From contig SVGL01000001.1 of the NCBI GenBank assembly GCA_015056325.1, positions 1 through 64,000 of the forward strand: a stretch of DNA of 64,000 nucleotides, read 5' to 3'. The DNA comes from Clostridiales bacterium. Its GTDB lineage: Bacteria > Bacillota > Clostridia > Christensenellales > Aristaeellaceae. The position numbers and the translations under genes were made by a program. Position 1 is the first letter of the stretch, and each line of letters starts with the position of its first letter. Of this stretch, positions 7,331 to 14,314 are shown in pieces. The notes beneath the pieces are model-generated. The model ran no database searches. It had not been told where the DNA came from and saw only the letters and a program-made list of their open reading frames with translations.

Positions 7331-8185
7331 ATGATCTATTACGTTGAAGACGACGACAACATCCGCGAGCTGGTGGTCTACACCCTCACGCAGATGAATC
7401 TGCCCTGCAAAGGCTTTGCGGACGGTGCGGCTTTCCGCGAGGCTGTAGCTGCTGAAACGCCCGATCTCGTCCTGCTGGACATCATGCTCCCGTCCGGCCA
7501 TCCCCCGGTGCAAGGCCGGACGCTGGCTACGCACGGCGATTGCAAGCAATCGCTCGCGCTAGTCGGGCAAAGGCCCGACCTCCAAGGTGAAGACGGTCTT
7601 TCTTTGCTGCGTTTCCTGCGGGAGAATCACCGCACGGCGGATATACCGGTCATCATGCTGACCGCCAAGGGCACCGAGATGGACAAGGTGCAGGGCCTGG
7701 ACTACGGCGCAGATGACTACATGGTCAAACCCTTCGGTATGGCGGAGCTGGTGGCGCGCATCAGGGCTCGTCTGCGCCGTACTGCACCCAAGGAGTCCAT
7801 CGTTACACGCTGCTGCGGCGCGCTGACCATCGACCGACGCTCCCACAAGGCTTTTGTGGACAGCGTGGAAATGCCCCTGACCCTCAAGGAGTATGATCTG
7901 CTCCTCCTGCTGATGGAGAACAGCGGCGCAGTCTTTACACGGGAGCAACTACTGGAGCGCATCTGGGACATGACCTACGACGGCGGCACCCGCACTGTGG
8001 ATGTGCATGTGCAGACGCTGCGCACCAAGATGGGCCATTGCGGTCACATGATCGAAACTGTGCGCGGCGTGGGATATCGTTTGGGAGGCGAGGATGCCGG
8101 GGGTCGGGTAGTAAGCCCGACTAACGAGCGCAAATCATCTGATTTGCCGAGGGCAGCCAGCACCCGACGCCAGGAGGACGGCTGA
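7331..8185 (+). CDS. PhoB/OmpR-family response regulator with in-frame repeat insertion
   Basis: The receiver domain begins MIYYVEDDDNIRELV and has the phospho-acceptor Asp50 (LVLLDIMLP) and a later LTAKGTEMD segment. The winged-helix output domain is complete, ending TVRGVGYRLGG. Two oddities are plain. Residues 55-85 are an extra 31 amino acids between the P and G of the normal LPG(x)DG loop, encoded exactly by hairpin element 7493-7585. The last 30 or so residues after RLGGED are also encoded by a related element (8103-8168). Typical family members are 225-235 residues; this one is 284. It is followed at once by the histidine kinase gene, so it is probably a PhoP/PhoR-like pair. Whether the altered receiver is still phosphorylated is unknown. 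Confidence 0.9.
   Translation: MIYYVEDDDNIRELVVYTLTQMNLPCKGFADGAAFREAVAAETPDLVLLDIMLPSGHPPVQGRTLATHGDCKQSLALVGQRPDLQGEDGLSLLRFLRENHRTADIPVIMLTAKGTEMDKVQGLDYGADDYMVKPFGMAELVARIRARLRRTAPKESIVTRCCGALTIDRRSHKAFVDSVEMPLTLKEYDLLLLLMENSGAVFTREQLLERIWDMTYDGGTRTVDVHVQTLRTKMGHCGHMIETVRGVGYRLGGEDAGGRVVSPTNERKSSDLPRAASTRRQEDG
7493..7585 (-). mobile_element. Three-hairpin repeat element inserted in the receiver domain (copy 1)
   Basis: This 93-bp block is missing from normal response regulators and keeps the frame open. It consists of three hairpins: TCCGGCC/GGCCGGA (7493-7499 with 7514-7520), GCGATTGC/GCAATCGC (7536-7543 with 7546-7553) and GTCGGGC/GCCCGAC (7562-7568 with 7573-7579). Read on the minus strand it aligns with the copy at 40793-40876, sharing the linkers CGACTA and GTAGCCAGCG. 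Confidence 0.8.
8103..8168 (+). mobile_element. Hairpin repeat element forming the response regulator C-terminus (copy 2)
   Basis: It has hairpin one (GTCGGG at 8103-8108 with CCCGAC at 8116-8121), the shared linker CGACTAACG, hairpin two (GCAAATCA/TGATTTGC, 8130-8137 with 8140-8147) and a CAGCCAGC linker. The third hairpin is missing or degenerate. The element ends just before the AGGAGG ribosome site of the histidine kinase gene. Confidence 0.7.
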
Positions 8186-8187
8186 GT

Positions 8188-9861
8188 ATGACAAAACGAA
8201 TCTTCCGCAACATCCTGCTGACGGCTGTACTGGCCCTCCTGCTGACCTCTGCGCTGCTGGTAGGAACGCTGTACAATGTGTATGAAGCGCGGATTTCTGC
8301 TGAGCTGCGCACAGAGGCAGAGTATATTGTCCGCGCCCTGGACATGATGCAGGATGATTTGGCCTATTTTGCTGACCTTACACCGGCCAACCGTGTGACC
8401 CTCATCGCGCCAGATGGCAGGGTGCTTTATGACAGCGACGCCGATGAAGCTCGTATGGACAGTCATGACCAGCGGCCGGAGGTGCAGTCTGCGCTGACGA
8501 TCGGCAAAGGTGAAAGCACCCGCTACTCCGACACAATCTCCGAGGTGACCATTTATTACGCCTGCCGCACGGCTGAGGGCAATGTGCTGCGCATCGCCAG
8601 CACCCGTTCCTCCGTGCTGGGCATGTTTCTGAATGTTGCGCCGCAAATCATTGTGATGCTGCTGACGGTGGCAGCACTGTCGCTGCTGATCGCCCGGTAT
8701 TCTTCCCGGCAGATCGTTCAGCCCATCAACGAGCTGAATCTGGACGAGCCTCTGGAAAACGACGTCTACGATGAACTGGCGCCGCTGCTTACCCGCATGG
8801 ACAGGCAGCACAGTCAAATCCGCCAGCAAATGCACGATCTTGCCCGCGCCCATGCAGACCTGAACGCCATCATGGCGAACATGCGCGAGGGTTTGATCCT
8901 GATCGATAAGGAGAGTCGAATCATCTCCATCAACGGCAGCGCGCAGACGATCTTCGGCGTGAAGGGGATTATCGCCCCGGATGCGGACCTGCTGACCATT
9001 TGCCGGGATGCGTCCGTGCTGGAGATCGTCAAGGCTGCACAGCAGGGCGAATCCGGCGATGCGGTACTGCCCCGTGACAGCCGCACTTATCGCATCTTCG
9101 CCAGCCCCGTGCTTCGGGAGGAGAAGGTGCGCGGCGTAGTACTGCTGGCTCTGGACATTTCTGCCCGATACGCTGCAGAAGCCAGCCGCCGCGAGTTTAC
9201 TGCCAATGTGTCCCATGAACTGAAAACGCCGCTCACGTCCATCTCAGGCTACGCGGAGATCATCGAGAGCGGCATTGCCAGGCAGGAGGATGTGCCTGCC
9301 TTTGCAGGGAAGATCCACGCGGAGGCGAAGCGGCTGGTGGCATTGGTCAACGATATTCTGGAACTGTCCCGTCTGGACGAGAAGCAGGGCCTCGGCGCAA
9401 AGGCGCCTGTTGCCCTGATGCCGATGCTGAACGCACTGGCTGACAGCTTTCAGTCTCTTGCCCAGGAAAAGGGCGTTGCGCTTTTGGTTGAGGGCTGCGA
9501 CGCCACTGTGGAGGGCTATCCTGTCTTGCTGCGCGAGCTGTTCCACAACCTGATCGATAATGCCATCAAGTATACGCCCGCGGGAGGTACCGTGGCTGTC
9601 CAGGTGGCACAGCGGGAAGGCCGTGTCTGCTGCACCGTGAAGGACACTGGCATCGGCATTCCCGCAGAGCATCAGCCCCATGTGTTCGAACGCTTCTATC
9701 GGGTGGATAAGAGCCACTCCCGGCAGACAGGCGGCGGGAGCCCCGCCGGCAGCACCGGCCTGGGTCTGGCCATCGTCAAGCATGTGGCGGAGGTGCATCA
9801 GGCGCAGGTGGGATTGATGAGCGCGCCCGATGAAGGAACGGCTGTGAGCATTACGTTCTGA
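8188..9861 (+). CDS. PhoR-like sensor histidine kinase
   Basis: The 557-residue kinase has a first membrane helix at about residues 8-28, an extracytoplasmic sensor of about 120 residues, a second helix at about 148-170, then a HAMP-like linker and a PAS domain (about 220-330). The HisKA motif FTANVSHELKTPLTS carries the autophosphorylated His343. The ATP-binding domain shows HNLIDNAIKYTP (N box), DTGIGIP (G1) and a GLGLAIVKH G2 box. It lies two bases after the response regulator stop, with its AGGAGG site at 8172-8177. Being beside a Na/phosphate transporter with a PhoU-like tail, it most likely senses phosphate status, though the sensor domain is too variable to prove this. Confidence 0.9.
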   Translation: MTKRIFRNILLTAVLALLLTSALLVGTLYNVYEARISAELRTEAEYIVRALDMMQDDLAYFADLTPANRVTLIAPDGRVLYDSDADEARMDSHDQRPEVQSALTIGKGESTRYSDTISEVTIYYACRTAEGNVLRIASTRSSVLGMFLNVAPQIIVMLLTVAALSLLIARYSSRQIVQPINELNLDEPLENDVYDELAPLLTRMDRQHSQIRQQMHDLARAHADLNAIMANMREGLILIDKESRIISINGSAQTIFGVKGIIAPDADLLTICRDASVLEIVKAAQQGESGDAVLPRDSRTYRIFASPVLREEKVRGVVLLALDISARYAAEASRREFTANVSHELKTPLTSISGYAEIIESGIARQEDVPAFAGKIHAEAKRLVALVNDILELSRLDEKQGLGAKAPVALMPMLNALADSFQSLAQEKGVALLVEGCDATVEGYPVLLRELFHNLIDNAIKYTPAGGTVAVQVAQREGRVCCTVKDTGIGIPAEHQPHVFERFYRVDKSHSRQTGGGSPAGSTGLGLAIVKHVAEVHQAQVGLMSAPDEGTAVSITF

Positions 9862-9876
9862 AGGACAATTTACCTG

Positions 9877-9917
9877 CATTCCAGTGCTGCTTCTGTGCAC
9901 TGGAATGTTTTTCTTTC
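9877..9917 (+). terminator. Terminator after the histidine kinase
   Basis: CATTCCAGTG at 9877-9886 pairs with CACTGGAATG at 9898-9907 and is followed by a T-rich stretch. Confidence 0.8.
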
Positions 9918-9948
9918 TGGAGATCCGTCTCTTTTGTAAGCCCTCCTC

Positions 9949-10053
9949 CTTCGTGAAGCGAATGCAATGATTGACCATGATATCGAGTTCTACAACAACG
10001 TACGCGAAACAAAAGCCGGAGTGGCGCCATGCTCTATTCGCCACTCCGACTGA
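9949..10053 (+). pseudogene. Possible 3' remnant of an IS3-type transposase gene
   Basis: One frame reads LREANAMIDHDIEFYNNVR, then about 17 residues with VAPCSIRH before a TGA at 10051-10053. The IEFYNNVR and APCxxRH pattern resembles the C-terminal end of IS3-family integrase proteins (xxYYNNxR, then LxPxxYR). Nothing upstream continues the frame, so this would be a 30-codon fossil. The similarity is short and judged by eye. Confidence 0.3.
10008..10048 (-). terminator. Likely terminator of the clostripain-like gene
   Basis: CGGAGTGGCG at 10017-10026 pairs with CGCCACTCCG at 10039-10048. On the minus strand a GCTTTTGTTT tail follows. It lies about 90 bp past the stop at 10137. Confidence 0.6.
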
Positions 10054-10136
10054 TCCTATTCACTTGCATAGGGCTCTTTTGTGCTGTCCGTATATTCTGG
10101 CCGGATCTAAGTGCTGGGAGCTCTTTGGAATGAAGA

Positions 10137-13100
10137 TTATTGTTCGTTTTCCGGCAGAAAGGGAATTGCTTGCAGGGTATAACCTGTTCCGTCCGCATTC
10201 TTCACGGAGAACATGACGTAGAGGTGATCCTGTGCGGTGATGGGCCGCAGCGCGAGCTGGATGGGGAATCCGTTGGGCCATGCGGCCGGGATACCGTTAT
10301 ACCAGGCGTCATCGTCATTGCGGGTGATGGCGCCCACATAGGGCAGCGCAGGATCCGCCAGGGTACAGAGAAGCTCATAGGTGGGGAATTTGACGAAGGT
10401 AATATCTCTCTGCCGTTCGGGGAGGGGATCGTATGTCATGGTGATGCTGTCGATGGCAGCCTGATTGCCAGCGTAGTCGAGTACGGCGCAAAGATCGCTG
10501 ACCACACTGAGGCTGGAGGAGAAATCCTCCGTCATGCTGGTGACAGTCATGGTCATGGAATTGTACAGCTGTACTGCACCTGTTTCGCTGGTGGATTGGT
10601 AGGTGTGAACGAGCACTTCCGGCAGCTCATCCAGGCACAGCACCAGGCCGGTGGCGTCGGCGCGGAGGGTGTTGTCTGCCTGCAGATCCGCGCGCTGGTA
10701 ATTGACCAGATTCAGATTGCCGTTTTCCGCCTCCTGTACGATGAGCATCAACGTGTTCGCCGCCTGCGCGGCCTGCTCTGGGGTCAGCTGTACAGAGAAG
10801 CTGCGCCTGTACTGGGCGGCATCCTCAGGCAGGGTGATGTCGGCCATGAATACGGTGGTTTCGCCTTCCCAGGTGGGCGCAGGGGTGGGCGTGGCCAAAG
10901 GCTTCTGGTCGGTGAAGAGCATATCCTCCGGCAGGATGTACGCGCCCCCGGGATAGGCGTAGGGCACAGCTTCCTTCATGACTGCGTGGATGGGGTAATC
11001 TGCCGAGCTGAAGGTGCCGCTGATGATAAACTCCAGGCTGTCAACGGTGCGGGTCAGAGGGCTGTCAAAGAAATCGGCGCCCAGGACCGCGCAGACCACG
11101 GAGGAGGTATGGGGCGCGACCGCGAAGGTCTCGTCAGCGCCATAGTGTTCGTAAGCTGCGCCGCTGATGACAACCTCGTCGAGTTCAATCGTCTGTACCG
11201 TATCGCTGTGGTTGGTGAGATGGAGAGCCAGCGCAATGCTGGTTTGGCCCACAAGGATTCGCTCCAGCTTGATGGTGACGTCGGAGTGATCCACCAGCGT
11301 GACCAGCTTGTCCAGGGAGAGCTTCTGGTCGTCGGGGAGGCGGTGGATCGTATACAGGTCAACAGCATCTTGTTCGTGATCGTCTGTAACAGGAATAGAT
11401 ACGCTGAGCGGCAAGGTAATGCTGGATTGAATCTGCTCGCCATACCTGTCCATGTTGAGGATGGTTAGTTCATCAACGCTATGGATGCCATATCCCTGCA
11501 GGATATGGCGGGAGATCATGGAACCATAATAAGACGAATAGTTTCCTATAAAGGAGTTTTCTGTGAACAGATCGTTGTGCACGCGCGGACTTCTGACGAT
11601 GCTCATGCCGGCAGGGATGGTGCCGCTTAGCAGAGAGGTGGTGCTGCCTACGCCGTTGATCAGCACCTGCCCCTCCAGACTAATGGAATGGTCAGTTCTG
11701 TTTTCTGCCAGGATCAGCATGTCGAAGCCCGTTATCTCGCTGGGCTGGATGGAAAGTACCTGCCAGGCCAGGCCATCCTGTTCTGCCTGCGCCAGAATGG
11801 GGTACTGGGAAGCCGCAGCTGAGACGCTGCAGTTCTCAAGGCGGAACGCGAGCGTCATGGGGGTGGAATGATAGGTGGATGCGTCAGGGTAATAGTCGAA
11901 ATCCAGAGAAAAGCCGGAGATGTCTGTAAGGCCGAGCAGCTGTTCACGATCAATGGTGATGGAGATGGTACTGGCGGCATTGGCGTCAATGGTGCTGTTG
12001 CCTCTGCGGTCAAAGTAGACGCTGTTGATAAAGCGGCTGCCATCAAGGGTCAGTGATTCAAAGTAGAACCTGATGGCCTTGTCGGTGTGGTTAGTGACAG
12101 TGAAATCGAGATGTAATCCGGCATCATTTGGGGCAGTGTTGACGTAGCCGCTCAGTTCAGCGGTGAAGTCCTGAGTGTCGATGCTGTCAAGTGTCGCGGT
12201 GAAGGGACGGCGGTGGGGGTTCTGCAGCTGAATGGGTTGGCTGCAGTAGGCGTTCTGCTGGGTGTCGGTGATGGAGAAAACGGCATACAGGGTGTCGTCG
12301 GTCAGGATGTCGTTCTTCCAGATGAAATTCCAGTCCTTGGATGGATCGAAAGAGTAGGCGGAGAAGCCGGAATAATCCAGTTCCCAGTTGAAAAAGTCGG
12401 GCAGTTCGGTCAGACCGTCCGAATCAGGCAACCGTCTGTGGGTATCCACCAGGAGCAGATTGTCATAATCAGCTTCATTGACAGCGATGCGGTTGGTGTA
12501 GGTTCCGGTCGCCTGGTCGGCAACGCGAACCTGGGCAATGACAGCATCCTCGCTGCCGGCAGGAGATTCCAGATAATACAGGAGAGGCAGCATATCGGTG
12601 CTGTTATTGAACAGATCTGCCTGGCAGACCATTTGCTTGGCGTCGGTTGTCATCATATAGGACAGCGGGCCGCCTATGTCGCCCATGCCATCCATAACAT
12701 AAAGGCTGTACCAGTCTGCCGTAGCAGTCACCACGCCGTTTTCATTCATCTGCGCCGGTACTGTGCCGATGAGGGAGACGATGCCCTCTTCCAGGGAGAA
12801 TTGCTTGAGAATAAGCATCTGGGCAGAGGCAAAATCCGTCGTTTGTTCCGGGGAGAGCTGCAGGGCGAGCTCTTCCTTGTCATTGGCATTGAAGCCCAGG
12901 GAGGTCGGACGCAGGCCGGACCAGTCCGTCAGGGCATCTCCTGTCAGCCAGGCGCCGAACTGTCCGATGTAAGCGGTGTACTTGGGGGAGAGGGAGAGCT
13001 GGGCGTAATCCTCCTTCCAGCTGGCGAGGAACTTGTTCTTGTTCATGTAGGGGTGGTAGATGGAAATGCCATTGGCGTCATTGATGTTGGCGCGGCTGTA

Positions 13101-14105
13101 GTTGACCAACTCCTTCAGGGCCTGCTGCAGGGGGGCTGCGTCCGTCATCAGGGGAGAAAGCCGCTGGGACAGATCGGTAAGATCAACCAGGTCGTAGCCG
13201 TTATCATCAAAGCCGCGCAGGCCCTTGCCGAAGCCTGTGGCGTTCATGCGCACGCCGGAAACGGCATTGAAGAGCGAGTGGTTCATCACGTCCGTTTGGC
13301 CAAAGAAGCTGTCCACCGCCTGTGAGGCTGCCTCTGCTTTGGACAGGTCAAGGCAGGCCAGGGTCAGCACGTCCTGGGCGTCATCCCGGCCCTCGAAGTA
13401 GGCATCCACGATGCGGCGTCCGGTGTCAGCGCCGCTCTGGTCCTCGCTCAGGCCGGAGAGGAATGCGTAGTTCCAGCCGTAGGCGGGCTCTGTCTCCTGA
13501 GAGGCGATCATGTATTCCGCGTAGGGAGCCAATGCGCCGGCCACCTCCAGGGAGCTCATCAGGCAGGCGTCAAAACCGATCCAGCTCAGCTTGCCGGGCA
13601 GGGGCGCTGCCTCCAGCGCGTCCGTTAGTTCACTGAGGCGGAGATTGTCCATGGAGAACAGCTCGTCCCAGCAAACTCCCTCCAGCGGGCCGCCGCCGTG
13701 ATCCCAGAGGATGAGTGCATAGTCCTCAGCGGGGTATTTCTCCACGCCGAACTGCAGCAGCTGGGTAAGGGTCTGGGAAACGCCCATGCTGGCGGCCGCA
13801 TCGCGCCAGACCACGCGCATGCCGCGCTTGCCCAGCTCGCTGATTTGCAGCTGGGAAGGATCGTAGCCGGTGCTCCAGCGGGTACTGCCGCCGTTCATGA
13901 TCAGAACGGAGACATCCTGCAATCCTGGCGCAGCGGCGAACATCTCCTGCAGGTCGGCGCTGGCAGAGCCATAGGAGCTCTCCAGATTGCTGCCGCACAT
14001 GTAGATCATCAGCGTCAGTTTCCGCTGGGTGGACTGGGCGGATGCAGGCAGCAGACATGCCAGCGCAAGCAGAAGCACGAAAATGACACATAGCAGTTTC
14101 TTCAT
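10137..14105 (-). CDS. Very large secreted clostripain-like (C11) cysteine protease
   Basis: The protein is 1322 residues with a signal peptide (MKKLLCVIFVLLLALACLLP, then ASAQS). The N-terminal 400 residues form a C11 peptidase domain: LMIYMCGSNLES near residue 32, the catalytic His136 in LWDHGGG and the catalytic Cys181 in GFDACLMSS, in the expected order. Clostripains usually cleave after Arg. The remaining 900 residues are beta-rich, apparently repeated modules of unknown function, with a Pro/Thr stretch near residue 1080 (ATPTPAPTWEGET). The start is set by AAGGAGAG eight bases before ATG 14105. It faces the dockerin protein cluster from the opposite strand and might process or attack surface proteins; it has no dockerin itself. 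Confidence 0.88.
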   Translation of the reverse strand: MKKLLCVIFVLLLALACLLPASAQSTQRKLTLMIYMCGSNLESSYGSASADLQEMFAAAPGLQDVSVLIMNGGSTRWSTGYDPSQLQISELGKRGMRVVWRDAAASMGVSQTLTQLLQFGVEKYPAEDYALILWDHGGGPLEGVCWDELFSMDNLRLSELTDALEAAPLPGKLSWIGFDACLMSSLEVAGALAPYAEYMIASQETEPAYGWNYAFLSGLSEDQSGADTGRRIVDAYFEGRDDAQDVLTLACLDLSKAEAASQAVDSFFGQTDVMNHSLFNAVSGVRMNATGFGKGLRGFDDNGYDLVDLTDLSQRLSPLMTDAAPLQQALKELVNYSRANINDANGISIYHPYMNKNKFLASWKEDYAQLSLSPKYTAYIGQFGAWLTGDALTDWSGLRPTSLGFNANDKEELALQLSPEQTTDFASAQMLILKQFSLEEGIVSLIGTVPAQMNENGVVTATADWYSLYVMDGMGDIGGPLSYMMTTDAKQMVCQADLFNNSTDMLPLLYYLESPAGSEDAVIAQVRVADQATGTYTNRIAVNEADYDNLLLVDTHRRLPDSDGLTELPDFFNWELDYSGFSAYSFDPSKDWNFIWKNDILTDDTLYAVFSITDTQQNAYCSQPIQLQNPHRRPFTATLDSIDTQDFTAELSGYVNTAPNDAGLHLDFTVTNHTDKAIRFYFESLTLDGSRFINSVYFDRRGNSTIDANAASTISITIDREQLLGLTDISGFSLDFDYYPDASTYHSTPMTLAFRLENCSVSAAASQYPILAQAEQDGLAWQVLSIQPSEITGFDMLILAENRTDHSISLEGQVLINGVGSTTSLLSGTIPAGMSIVRSPRVHNDLFTENSFIGNYSSYYGSMISRHILQGYGIHSVDELTILNMDRYGEQIQSSITLPLSVSIPVTDDHEQDAVDLYTIHRLPDDQKLSLDKLVTLVDHSDVTIKLERILVGQTSIALALHLTNHSDTVQTIELDEVVISGAAYEHYGADETFAVAPHTSSVVCAVLGADFFDSPLTRTVDSLEFIISGTFSSADYPIHAVMKEAVPYAYPGGAYILPEDMLFTDQKPLATPTPAPTWEGETTVFMADITLPEDAAQYRRSFSVQLTPEQAAQAANTLMLIVQEAENGNLNLVNYQRADLQADNTLRADATGLVLCLDELPEVLVHTYQSTSETGAVQLYNSMTMTVTSMTEDFSSSLSVVSDLCAVLDYAGNQAAIDSITMTYDPLPERQRDITFVKFPTYELLCTLADPALPYVGAITRNDDDAWYNGIPAAWPNGFPIQLALRPITAQDHLYVMFSVKNADGTGYTLQAIPFLPENEQ

Positions 14106-14164
14106 TATATATCTCTCCTTGACAGGCGGTATGAGGCTTATGGCAGACAAACAAGCTTTGTTTG

Positions 14165-14193
14165 AATGTAGCACAGATATATCCGTATGTCAA
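14165..14193 (-). promoter_or_regulatory. Promoter of the clostripain-like gene
   Basis: On the minus strand TTGACA (14188-14193) and TACATT (14165-14170) are 17 bp apart, about 60 bp upstream of the start. Confidence 0.65.
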
Positions 14194-14314
14194 TCGGAAA
14201 GAAAAAGAGGGGAAAAATCTAAAATGTTGAAATATATTATTCATGAGATGCGTCTTATATATGGAAGGATATAGCGACTTCGCAGCGATCCTGCTGACCA
14301 AAGGAGGAGTTTCA

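Noticed and set aside
7493-7585. Sequencing or assembly error as the cause of the insert in the response regulator
   Set aside because: The insert is a whole structured element with exact hairpin borders, keeps the frame, and has relatives at two other positions.
10140-13325. Long plus-strand frames inside the clostripain-like gene
   Set aside because: They lack ribosome sites and recognisable motifs and lie opposite a gene with intact catalytic residues.
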